Origin: Chitinophagaceae bacterium UBA2791
GTDB taxonomy: Bacteria; Bacteroidota; Bacteroidia; Chitinophagales; Chitinophagaceae
Assembly (NCBI GenBank): GCA_002352105.1
Contig: DEHV01000043.1
Coordinates: 6,512 to 70,511, forward strand
Length of the DNA: 64,000 nt
Direction of reading: 5' to 3'
In this document: one piece after another, positions 54,772 through 62,797 of the stretch
How the letters are laid out: each line of letters starts with the position of its first letter
How positions within the stretch are numbered: the stretch's first letter is position 1
Position numbers and translations under genes: made by a program
Notes under the pieces: model-generated
The model's database searches: none
The model's input: only the letters and a program-made list of their open reading frames with translations
Told to the model about the DNA's origin: nothing

Positions 54772-54789
54772 GGGAACAACGTTGTTCCC
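54772..54789. repeat. 18-bp perfect palindrome next to the dinB-type stop codon
   Basis: GGGAACAACGTTGTTCCC is a perfect palindrome immediately beyond the DinB stop codon (54791-54793). It has no T-run on either side. It may form a small hairpin at the mRNA end or be a protein-binding site. It shares the GGGAAC...GTTCCC arms of the palindrome at 3310. Confidence 0.5.
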
Positions 54790-54790
54790 T

Positions 54791-55273
54791 TTAATGTTCC
54801 CAGAAATAAGGGGGTTCGATACCCAGGGCCCGCAGGTACACATATCCCTGGCCGCGATGGTGGATCTCGTTATCGATAGCATAGAATATGCTGTTAATGG
54901 CAGGCGCCTCATACTGACCGAAAAGCTTGAAAACCCTGCGAAACCCTTCGGGCGTTATTTGCTTCCAGTACACATTGATATGCCCGGTTGCCTCATCCCA
55001 CGCATTGAGCAGGTCGGCCTTGGTCTTTAGCGCGTCGTTCTCTTCCACCAGGGGATTGCTCTTGCCGGTAACCATCTCTTTCAGTCCGGGCGCTTCAATG
55101 GCCAGCAATTCCTTTGTTATATCGGCAAAAGAGCGCATTCCTCCTATGGAAAATTCAAACAGTTCTTTTTCCGGAAATGCTTCGATCACCCGGCGGGTGA
55201 GACTGCGATGGCCTTGCCAGTTGTTTAACAATTCGTCTGCTGTGAGGATGGGTTGTTGCTGATTTGTTTGCAT
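54791..55273 (-). CDS. DinB family protein
   Basis: The product is 160 residues forming a four-helix bundle. Family hallmarks are LLNNWQGHRSLTRRVIEAFPEKELFEFSIGGMRSFADITKELLAIE and the metal-binding IDNEIHHRGQGYVYLRALGIEPP near the C-terminus. DinB/YfiT proteins are metal-dependent enzymes, often thiol (bacillithiol-type) transferases, or of unknown function. Here the role is unknown. It is transcribed alone, separated by 85 bases from the hypothetical gene downstream of it in coordinates. Confidence 0.88.
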   Translation of the reverse strand: MQTNQQQPILTADELLNNWQGHRSLTRRVIEAFPEKELFEFSIGGMRSFADITKELLAIEAPGLKEMVTGKSNPLVEENDALKTKADLLNAWDEATGHINVYWKQITPEGFRRVFKLFGQYEAPAINSIFYAIDNEIHHRGQGYVYLRALGIEPPYFWEH

Positions 55274-55358
55274 GATGATGTTTTTTGATGATGTATCCCA
55301 AAATTATCAGCGCCCTGTGACAGCAGTATGTCAGTAGGTTTAAATCTTTTTTGGCTCC

Positions 55359-56114
55359 CTACGGCTTTTTCTTGCTTGGGGTATAGGCGCTTCCGCCTAT
55401 TCTTAATACGTCTTTCTTCTCCTTCCCCATATAGCAGAAGAAAAGCTTTTTCGTTTGCCCGTTGTCAAACTTCAGCTCAAGCGTATGATGGCTGAGGGTA
55501 TAGGAGCCGGCGGCGCTTTTTTGCGAGCGACCAACCTGGCCGGGAGCAGATATACCAGCCATGCTGCCGGTGGTAAAGCGCCCGTCGGGCGTAAAGCGGA
55601 AGTCTTTCGTGGCCACTATTCCTATTGATCCTCCGAAAGCCAGGTTTCCGCCTCCGCCGATGGTCGACCAGGCGCCGTCGAGTTTTTCGGTGGCGCCGGC
55701 CGGGTAAGCCTGGTGTCCGGGCCAATCCTTTTCGCTAGTCTCTACCTTGCCCTTGCGATTCAATCCATCCCAGGCGATCTTCACCTTATTGCCTGCCTGC
55801 TTCCATTTCCCCCATCTTCCTTCTTCCTTCGAACGGGCCTTATGGTCTAAATCTTCCACGGCTGTCTTAGGTTCCTTTACCACTGTACCGTTGGTAAAGA
55901 ACACATAAGGATTGTAAACGGGGTAGATGGCTCCTCCGTAACCTGTTTCATAATCGAGCAGCAGGCTGATGCGATCGACTGTGGGAGAGGCGCCGAGTCC
56001 GGCTATCGTGTTTCGGGCATCGGAAGTCCCCGCCGGCTCCTGCGCCTGCAGGGTAAAAAGGCCTGCCAGCCACGGCAGGAGCAATACGCTTAGTAGACAG
56101 CGTTTCTTATTCAT
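55359..56114 (-). CDS. Hypothetical exported protein
   Basis: ATG 56114 (MNKKRCLLSVLLLPWLAGLFTLQAQ signal) is preferred to the upstream ATG at 56141. The product is about 251 residues, with no family I recognise. The body is rich in Gly, Thr and Lys. A Gly-rich middle (IGGGGNLAFGGSIGIV) precedes a lipocalin-like end (GSYTLSHHTLELKFDNGQTKKLFFCYMG). It is probably periplasmic or surface-attached. It lies 171 bases after the start-distal end of the MFS gene on the same strand. Confidence 0.65.
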   Translation of the reverse strand: MNKKRCLLSVLLLPWLAGLFTLQAQEPAGTSDARNTIAGLGASPTVDRISLLLDYETGYGGAIYPVYNPYVFFTNGTVVKEPKTAVEDLDHKARSKEEGRWGKWKQAGNKVKIAWDGLNRKGKVETSEKDWPGHQAYPAGATEKLDGAWSTIGGGGNLAFGGSIGIVATKDFRFTPDGRFTTGSMAGISAPGQVGRSQKSAAGSYTLSHHTLELKFDNGQTKKLFFCYMGKEKKDVLRIGGSAYTPSKKKP

Positions 56115-56285
56115 GCTGCTTCCAGAACAAATATCATGCAAGTCTGCGCGGCCGATCGCGTTGTTGCTTGTGTAAGGGAAATATTGTTGTCCATTATTTC
56201 CTTAGCTATGCTACTGGTCTGCACGGCTGATCGCATCGCTGCTTTCTTTAGAAGGAATGTTATTAATTATCGATTATTGCCCTAA

Positions 56286-57551
56286 CTATGTTGCCGGATT
56301 TTCGGAGGCGGAGCCGACATTTTCCTCAGCCTTGTTTTCTTTCCTGCCCATCGCCGTGATCTCCGGAATACCAAAACACAGCAGCCCGATCAGTACGATG
56401 ATCCCGCCGAGGACCATAAACGTTAGCGGCAGTCCCACTGCATCGGCCAGGAATCCTGTTCCCAGCAGGCCCAGGAGCGAGGGCAGGAAGGATATGCTGA
56501 AATACAGGGAGAAGACGCGCCCCAGCATAGCCGGGTTCAGCTTCTGCTGGATGATCGCTGTAAAGCATGACTGATATACCGTAGCGGCGGCGCCTCCCAA
56601 TCCCGTTAATACCACGAATAAGAGATATCCGCTGGGGGGAAGCATTCCCGAAAGCGCCAGCGTGGACCCCAGGATCACATGCATCAGGTTAATCGCAAGC
56701 GCTTTATTGAAGGGCCATTTTATGATGCCAACCAGCAATCCTCCCAATAGCATACCCACTCCCCAGGCGGCCTCGATCATGCTCATCTGGAACGTCGTTC
56801 CTTTAAAATGTTCCAGCGTCATCAGGGGGAATATCACGGCTACCGGCATAATGCAGAACATGACCAGCATCGAAAAGAAAAAGATCAGCGCGATACCCCG
56901 GAGCCGGGTGATCTCCTTTATGCCCAGACGCATTTCGTGGAAGATATCGCTGAGGCGACCCGGACCCTCCGTTTCTTTTTTAGGATTAGGTATGTTAACA
57001 AACAGTAGGGAAACTATTGCGAAACCAGCTCCCGCCATATCAAAGAGCAGCAATACGCCGATATCCATCATGCCCAAAGCCAGCGCAGCCAGGGCCGGGC
57101 CGGCGATATTCGACACCGATTGGATCGATTGGTTGATGCCGGCAATCCGCAGCAGTTCGCTTTCCGGCGCCAGCAGGGGAACGGAAGCCTGCATGGCGGG
57201 CATATGAAAAGCCGTACCCACCGAGCGCAGCGCCAGCAGCAGGTAGATATACCATAGTTCCACCGATTTAAAGAAAAACATCAGGGATATTCCCAGTGTA
57301 CAGACGGCAATAAATCCATCTGCGAGTATCATGGTCTTTTTCCTGTCCCAACGGTCGATGAATACTCCGCTGAATGGCCCCAGCAACGACTGGGGCAGCA
57401 ACGCAGCAATGGCGGCATAAGCCAGTACTTCGGCCGATCCCGTTTCTATACTGAGCCAGATGATGATGCCGAAATTAGCTATCGAGCTCGACAGGACGGA
57501 GAAAAACTGTCCTGTCCATATAATTGCAAACGTTCTTTTCCAGTTGTTCAT
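56286..57551 (-). CDS. MFS transporter
   Basis: The product is 421 residues with about 12 membrane segments. The start (WKRTFAIIWTGQFFSVLSSSIANFGIIIWL) and loop 2-3 (GPFSGVFIDRWDRKKTMILADG) match the MFS_3 / macrolide-efflux-like group of major facilitators. A similar motif repeats in the second half (GRVFSLYFSISFLPSLLGLLG). It is probably a proton-driven drug or metabolite exporter; the substrate is unknown. The C-terminal cytoplasmic tail is Glu/Asn-rich. Confidence 0.9.
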   Translation of the reverse strand: MNNWKRTFAIIWTGQFFSVLSSSIANFGIIIWLSIETGSAEVLAYAAIAALLPQSLLGPFSGVFIDRWDRKKTMILADGFIAVCTLGISLMFFFKSVELWYIYLLLALRSVGTAFHMPAMQASVPLLAPESELLRIAGINQSIQSVSNIAGPALAALALGMMDIGVLLLFDMAGAGFAIVSLLFVNIPNPKKETEGPGRLSDIFHEMRLGIKEITRLRGIALIFFFSMLVMFCIMPVAVIFPLMTLEHFKGTTFQMSMIEAAWGVGMLLGGLLVGIIKWPFNKALAINLMHVILGSTLALSGMLPPSGYLLFVVLTGLGGAAATVYQSCFTAIIQQKLNPAMLGRVFSLYFSISFLPSLLGLLGTGFLADAVGLPLTFMVLGGIIVLIGLLCFGIPEITAMGRKENKAEENVGSASENPAT

Positions 57552-58025
57552 GTGTTCGTCTGTTATAGATCTGTATCCGTTTAAGTTGAAAACCTGTATC
57601 TGGTTAATTGAAATTGCCTCGGCCGCCGTATGACCTGCCCCTGGCGGCTGATGCCGCGCTGTCGCCTCAAGCGCCGTAAACTCCGCTGATTCGGACCGGG
57701 TGACAAAGACCCGTCGCCATAGGGAGTAAATCTTGACTTTCCTTTACAGCTCGCCAAACACCGCCTCGAAAGGCTTCCCCTGACAAACAAAGCCTGGGGT
57801 TCAGTTGGGAAACCACAAAATCACGGTAAACAAGAAACGGGGCCGGCGAGGCCGGTTATGTATTTACAATGGGGGAGTCCTTACCTGGTTCTGGCTGAAA
57901 GGAAAGTGATATGAGCTATCCGCATATTGCTGTGCTTTAAATGCCCGGCGAAGATAGGAATAAAAACAAATCGGAGCGATTATTTCACGGTTCCAGGCAT
58001 CTTTGGACGGCAGAAAGAGCCTTGG
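57552..58025. other. Gene-free region of unclear origin
   Basis: This 474-base stretch between the MFS and HiPIP genes has no good start codon or ribosome site. Several frames on the minus strand are open for 60-70 codons without a recognised family. One of them, about 57670-57857, runs from a TAA with no Met (FLVYRDFVVSQLNPRLCLSG then GEAFRGGVWRAVK). It also holds a short CCGGC-GAG-GCCGG hairpin near 57843-57855. It may be a degenerate repeat or decayed gene. Confidence 0.3.
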
Positions 58026-58394
58026 CTATGCTGTTTTGGCCACCCATTGTATGCAATGGCCTTCTTCGCGCACGGGGCCTTTAAAAAGCAGGCAGCCGCC
58101 GCAGGCGGTCTGATCTTCCCATGGAATATACAGTCCGCAGTTTCCGCAGGAATTATCCGGTATCTGTGATTTATCTACATAAGCCATTCTTTTTCGCTTA
58201 TCCAGCTCCTCTTCGCTTACGCCGGTAAAATCGTTGCAACGGTCTGTTGCAGGCTTATCGGTATTTTCTTCCTTTGCCGCCGGTTTTTCGTCGTCCCCAC
58301 AGCCATACAGCAGGAACATCGTTCCCATTAAGGCGGCGCAACGCGTTGTATATTGACTGATAAATCGTCTTCTTGAATATTCCTTTTCTTTCAT
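58026..58394 (-). CDS. High-potential iron-sulfur protein (HiPIP), Tat lipoprotein
   Basis: The product is 122 residues. A twin-arginine signal (SRRRFIS) runs into a lipobox (LLYGC, Cys 32), suggesting folded export and a lipid anchor. Four Cys fit the HiPIP [4Fe-4S] ligand pattern: C83-x2-C86-x14-C101-x12-C114, within NSCGNCGLYIP, GGCLLFKG and GHCIQW. HiPIPs carry single electrons at high potential in the periplasm. The gene is 5 bases after a PVC-type dehydrogenase-like gene that lacks heme c, so it is the likely electron acceptor of that protein. Confidence 0.85.
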   Translation of the reverse strand: MKEKEYSRRRFISQYTTRCAALMGTMFLLYGCGDDEKPAAKEENTDKPATDRCNDFTGVSEEELDKRKRMAYVDKSQIPDNSCGNCGLYIPWEDQTACGGCLLFKGPVREEGHCIQWVAKTA

Positions 58395-58399
58395 TGATC

Positions 58400-60562
58400 T
58401 TAATTTTTTACGATTTCCGTATACAATGTTTTTAGATCCTCCAAGGCTTTTGCAGTATCCTTTTCAGCGTCGGCGCCCACAGTTTTCAGCTTTGCTTTAA
58501 CTTCATCGTTTATGCCTTCGGCGCGCTGCAAACCGGCGCTTATCCCTTTTACCAAGGCAGCCTGCGCTCCCGTTGGTTTAATTACATCATGCTGCGATGC
58601 GTGTTGTAAAAGCTGCGCAACCTGCGATTTTTGATTCCGCGCACTTATGGTTTCAGCAAGCTCCTGATAAAAATCTTTTTTCCAATCTTCGTCCTTATCC
58701 GCAAAACCGCTTTTCGCCAACGCGTCTAATAAGTCTGTCGATGATCCAGGTTCCGAACTGAATACGGCGGCCCTGAACCATTTGCTTTGCCCCTGCAATT
58801 GCAGCGCTTTTGCCAGCCAGGGAATGATGCTTTTATCTTTAAATTCTCCCAGGCTGAGGGTTGCCTGGTATGCTACTCTTATCGAAGGGTCTTCTATCAG
58901 TTGTTTCAGATCGTTCAGACATGCGGGTAACTGTTCGGCTAGGATGGCGCCGTTTTCCCTTATGCCGGCGGCAGGGTCTTTGAGAGCAGCCTTAACGATG
59001 GCGGCATCCAGCGCATCCATTCCTTCCAGCACATACAATGCGCGTAGGCGTACCCGCGGGTCATTGCTTTCGGAAAACAGTTTCTTTACCTGCGGTATTA
59101 CGGTTTTATCCTGGCGTTCCAGCAGCAACCGCTGTGCAACGGAGCGGCGCCACCTGTTTTTGTGAGATAGCGTATTTACAAGTTGTTCAGCAGAGGCGTC
59201 TTTTAAATTGGGCTTTTCCCATTTTACGGCAACGCCGTTTTGAGGCACAATTCGGTAAATGCGTCCCATGGTATTGCCCGCGTCAAAATCCATATCGGTT
59301 TGAAGGTCGGCAGGAATAGAAAGCGGCGTTTCAATATGCTGCCGGTACATATCCAAAACATATAAATGCCCGTCGGGGCCCACCGAGAAATTGGCCGGCC
59401 GGAACCAGGTATCTGTTGAAGCCAGAAATTCCTTATCCTGCTCCTGCGGTCCGCGTTTTGCCGTCATATAAGGGGCGTCGCCGGATTCAGTCAGGATATC
59501 GCGGTGTACGAGGTTCCCGGCCACATCGCCCGTAAAAATATTTCCATAATATTCCTCGGGATAAGCATCCCCTCCATAGAATGTGCCGCCGGAAGCGCCG
59601 GTAAAATGGTCTCGTGCATACTCTATCCTGTTGAGACGGTTTTCCTGGTATTCCTTATTTCTCCTGTCTGTGCGCACTTGCCGCCAATAGGGCGTTTCAG
59701 ACTTTTGATACATCTGCAGGTCGTGATCCGAAATATTAAATACCGCCGTCATCAGGCTGGGGGGCAAGTAAGGGTTTCTCGCAAGATATCTTTTAAGGAT
59801 CACTACCTGTCGTATGTGAATGGTGTTGTTGGTGAAGTAGCGTCGCCCCCAGTCGTCTATCGCCAGGCCAAACTGCCCCGGTCCGGTAGCGAGCTCAAAT
59901 TGATCCCGGTCGAGCCGGAAGCGGAAATCGGATCCGCTCATCTTTAGCTTCGGCGCATCAGGTTTTCTGGTAAAACTTACCTCGCCCGCCTGGCCGTGGT
60001 TGTTGGCATAGATCCAGTTGTCGATGCCAAATTGCAGGTTGGTGATCTGCGCTTCTTCGTTTCCTGTAAAAAAGCCTGTAAAAAGAATTTCCTTCTGATC
60101 TGCCCGCCCGTCGCCGTCGGTGTCTTTGAAATACATGATATTCGGAGCGGCGGCGACCAGCAGCCCGCCTTTCCAAGGCAGAACGCTTGTCGCTTCTCTA
60201 AGATTATCGGCAAAAACAATGGAAGTATCTGCCCTCCCATCGTTGTCAAGATCTTTCAATAATAATATTTTGTCCTTTCCTTTTGTCGAATCAGGCTTAT
60301 AGGCGTCCAGCATACTCGCCACATAGGCGTTTCCTTCCTCGTCGAATGCCAGGTCGACCGGATCAATTACCAGGGGCTCGGCGGCATAGATCTCTGCCTT
60401 GAAATTATCAGCAAATTGAAAGGTCTTCATGGACTCTTCGGCAGACAAGGGCCCCGGATATTTTGATTTGTGTTCACAGGAGGAAATAAATACCATCAGC
60501 GCCGTAGCTATTGCGATATTCGGACCCTGCCTTAATACGTTTTGGGCGAGATTGATCATCAT
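58400..60562 (-). CDS. PVC-type propeller/HEAT lipoprotein without cytochrome domain
   Basis: ATG 60562 (MMINLAQ...) is preferred over 60595, since it starts 1 base after the amidohydrolase stop and keeps the lipobox FISSC. The product is about 720 residues. The propeller starts FKAEIYAAEPLVIDPVDLAFDEEGNAYVASM and has DLDNDGRAD and DTDGDGRAD loops, WFRPANFSVGPDGHLYVLDMYRQHIE and GRIYRI. HEAT-like helices follow and the protein ends at LKTLYTEIVKN. The cytochrome c domain present in the two homologs at 194 and 9653 is absent, and no CxxCH is found. The adjacent HiPIP may replace it. Confidence 0.85.
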   Translation of the reverse strand: MMINLAQNVLRQGPNIAIATALMVFISSCEHKSKYPGPLSAEESMKTFQFADNFKAEIYAAEPLVIDPVDLAFDEEGNAYVASMLDAYKPDSTKGKDKILLLKDLDNDGRADTSIVFADNLREATSVLPWKGGLLVAAAPNIMYFKDTDGDGRADQKEILFTGFFTGNEEAQITNLQFGIDNWIYANNHGQAGEVSFTRKPDAPKLKMSGSDFRFRLDRDQFELATGPGQFGLAIDDWGRRYFTNNTIHIRQVVILKRYLARNPYLPPSLMTAVFNISDHDLQMYQKSETPYWRQVRTDRRNKEYQENRLNRIEYARDHFTGASGGTFYGGDAYPEEYYGNIFTGDVAGNLVHRDILTESGDAPYMTAKRGPQEQDKEFLASTDTWFRPANFSVGPDGHLYVLDMYRQHIETPLSIPADLQTDMDFDAGNTMGRIYRIVPQNGVAVKWEKPNLKDASAEQLVNTLSHKNRWRRSVAQRLLLERQDKTVIPQVKKLFSESNDPRVRLRALYVLEGMDALDAAIVKAALKDPAAGIRENGAILAEQLPACLNDLKQLIEDPSIRVAYQATLSLGEFKDKSIIPWLAKALQLQGQSKWFRAAVFSSEPGSSTDLLDALAKSGFADKDEDWKKDFYQELAETISARNQKSQVAQLLQHASQHDVIKPTGAQAALVKGISAGLQRAEGINDEVKAKLKTVGADAEKDTAKALEDLKTLYTEIVKN

Positions 60563-60563
60563 G

Positions 60564-61535
60564 TTACAGTTTAAGTAGTTTTTTTGCGTTTTCATAAAAC
60601 AGTTTTCTTTCTATTTTCTTATTGGCGGAAAAATTCCTGATGGTCTGTATATCCACGGCCCCTGTGCATTTGCCCGAATCCGCAACGCCGGAACTGTCGG
60701 CGCAATCGCTGCCATATAACAGTTTATCCTGGTGTTTTTCGAGGAATGCCCTTGCATGGGTTTCATCACGGGTAAGGGCATTTAACCCTGAGCCTGCGGA
60801 AAGGTCGCCGTACATATTGGGGTAATCGCTCAGGTAGCGGTCGGTAATTCCGCCGGGCTCAACACTACCTTTAGGATACAATACCGACTGGTCGGCATGA
60901 TGCTTGTCAATATTCGCCCACCAGGTTTGCGCATGACCGATAAAATTCACCTTGGGGTATTGTTCCAGTATTTTATAAAAGCGATCGAAGCCGTAATTGT
61001 ACATCTCATGCTGCCAGTGCATCAGGACCGGAACCTCGTATGCCTGCGCCAACTGGTATATCTTATGCATTTCGGGGGCGTCGCATTCCACCCCAAATTT
61101 TAATTCGCCTATGACCACCGCGCCCAGCTTCAGGTATTTTTCTATTTCGTATGCGGCATCCGGCGCATCCGGCACGGCGCAGACCCCAAACCTGAAACGT
61201 TTTTTGTGTTCTTTGGCGAACAGATAACATTCGGCATTTCCTCCCGCCTGCGCCTGCAACCCATTGGCTATGCCCTGGTGAGTGGAAGCCGTATTGGCCG
61301 GTCTGCCCGAGGGCAATAAAACAGTCATGGTTATTCCCATGGCTTCCTGGTGGGCTGCCATTTGTTCGTCTGTGCGCGCCAGGTAGTGAATATGCTGATG
61401 GATATCGATGATCCGTTCCTTTTTTCTTGCTTCAGCGCCTGCAACCAGGTCAAATGGCAGGGCGCTACCAATGGCAAGAACGCTTGTACGCGCTAAAAAC
61501 CTGCGGCGGGAAATGCTATGAGATAGGTTACGCAT
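60564..61535 (-). CDS. Tat-exported amidohydrolase (amidohydrolase_2 family)
   Basis: The product is 323 residues. The signal SRRRFLARTSVLAIGSALPF is twin-arginine type. The TIM-barrel metal-hydrolase core is seen in RIIDIHQHIHYLA (HxH), VPVLMHWQHEMYN, NFIGHAQTWWANID and LLYGSDCADSS (catalytic Asp region), with the usual NAKKLLKL end. The family includes decarboxylases and lactonases acting on small organic acids. It overlaps closely with neighbours: 8 bases after the alpha/beta hydrolase gene and 1 base before the PVC-type gene, so all are one operon. The substrate may be a sugar lactone, but this is inference. Confidence 0.85.
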   Translation of the reverse strand: MRNLSHSISRRRFLARTSVLAIGSALPFDLVAGAEARKKERIIDIHQHIHYLARTDEQMAAHQEAMGITMTVLLPSGRPANTASTHQGIANGLQAQAGGNAECYLFAKEHKKRFRFGVCAVPDAPDAAYEIEKYLKLGAVVIGELKFGVECDAPEMHKIYQLAQAYEVPVLMHWQHEMYNYGFDRFYKILEQYPKVNFIGHAQTWWANIDKHHADQSVLYPKGSVEPGGITDRYLSDYPNMYGDLSAGSGLNALTRDETHARAFLEKHQDKLLYGSDCADSSGVADSGKCTGAVDIQTIRNFSANKKIERKLFYENAKKLLKL

Positions 61536-61543
61536 TGATCAAT

Positions 61544-62665
61544 TTATTTTTGATACTGAATAATCGGGCCAGTAGATTTAAATACGCTGTCAATGAAATC
61601 GTAGGCCTGCCATCTTACCTGTAGCGGAAAATCATGTTGACTATCAGGATAACGCGCCTGGAGGTTCTGTGGCGCGTCAAGGAGCGCATATACATCCGCT
61701 ATATTGGCGATGCCTTTTTTGACTCCCTCCACGCTGAAGTTGGCATCCTGTACAGGAGAACTGGAGAAGAAAGCGCGCGGAGCGATCGCTGCAATTGCCT
61801 CATCAAAATCAAAGGGAACCTTATCCGGGTCAAGGCCGTAATGATCCCGGATCAGCGGCATATACTTTTCCTGCGCCCAGGGCCATAATTTTCCGCCGTA
61901 TTTTTGAGCAGATGCAGCGTCGCCATTGAAATAGTCGCGCATTAAGGTCCATCCGCAACTGGATACCACTACTTTTAGACGGGTATCGAATGCGCCTGTA
62001 AAGATTGCATTATGGCCTCCCAGGGAATGCCCGATCACGCCGATCTTACCGGGGTCAACGTCCGGCCTCGATTGCAGCAGGTCGATGCAACGCATATTGT
62101 CGAATATCGCCTTCATCGTTCCCGATTGATAGCGGTCGGCGGTAAAATCATGGTCTTTCTGATCGCCAAAGCCAGGGTAGTCCGGGGCGATCACTACATA
62201 TCCTTTTTCAGCCAGTTCCTTTGCATAAGCCCTGTTGGTTAAGTCCCCCTGGCCATCCGCAATTCTTTTTCCAAGATCCCCGGTGGAATGCAGGGCAAGC
62301 ATGGCGGGCCGTATCTTTACGACGTCTTTCTGTTCCGGCACGTACAGGTACGCAGAAATAGTTTCGTTTTCTGTTGCTGTAAAATATATCGTATACCTGG
62401 TATATCCTCTTCCTTTGGCGCTGTCGGCATATTGAATATTCACCGGAGGAAGGTTTGCGCGATCCGGTAAAGCGCCCATTGCCAGCTGCATCCCGTTAAG
62501 CGCCTGCGTTCGTCTTATTGCCCATTCGGCGGGCGTGCGAACGGGGCTTTTCCTGCCGCTTGCATCTGTATAAGACAACAACGGGTTAGATTGTTTTTGT
62601 GCAACGACAACATTTCCTTCGGCGTATATCAGTATAAAAAGAAGAATTAATAATACCCGGTTCAT
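61544..62665 (-). CDS. Exported alpha/beta hydrolase (dienelactone hydrolase / acetyl esterase type)
   Basis: The product is 373 residues with a Sec signal (LLILLFILIYAEGNVVVAQ). AMLALHSTGDLGKRIADGQGD forms the oxyanion region, VGVIGHSLGGHNAIF-like elbow (GKIGVIGHSLGGHNAIFTG) the nucleophile, and PDSQHDFPLQV the catalytic His. Similar enzymes in Bacteroidota are annotated as acetyl xylan esterases or dienelactone hydrolases and usually act on acylated sugars. It is co-transcribed with the amidohydrolase gene. The 132-base gap to the DegT gene upstream shows no terminator. Confidence 0.85.
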   Translation of the reverse strand: MNRVLLILLFILIYAEGNVVVAQKQSNPLLSYTDASGRKSPVRTPAEWAIRRTQALNGMQLAMGALPDRANLPPVNIQYADSAKGRGYTRYTIYFTATENETISAYLYVPEQKDVVKIRPAMLALHSTGDLGKRIADGQGDLTNRAYAKELAEKGYVVIAPDYPGFGDQKDHDFTADRYQSGTMKAIFDNMRCIDLLQSRPDVDPGKIGVIGHSLGGHNAIFTGAFDTRLKVVVSSCGWTLMRDYFNGDAASAQKYGGKLWPWAQEKYMPLIRDHYGLDPDKVPFDFDEAIAAIAPRAFFSSSPVQDANFSVEGVKKGIANIADVYALLDAPQNLQARYPDSQHDFPLQVRWQAYDFIDSVFKSTGPIIQYQK

Positions 62666-62797
62666 TGAACGTTTTTTATTTTACCGGAATTAATGTTATT
62701 TCCCGTATATCGAACATAGATATCTGTTTAACGCCTGAATCTGGCTTCATGCTGATATCGGATGATAAATAAATGTACTCTCTCTTTATTGTTTTGA

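Noticed and set aside
57581..57790. 69-codon minus-strand frame with Arg-rich sequence after the MFS gene
   Set aside because: Its composition is biased, it has no family match, and other frames in the same interval are equally open.
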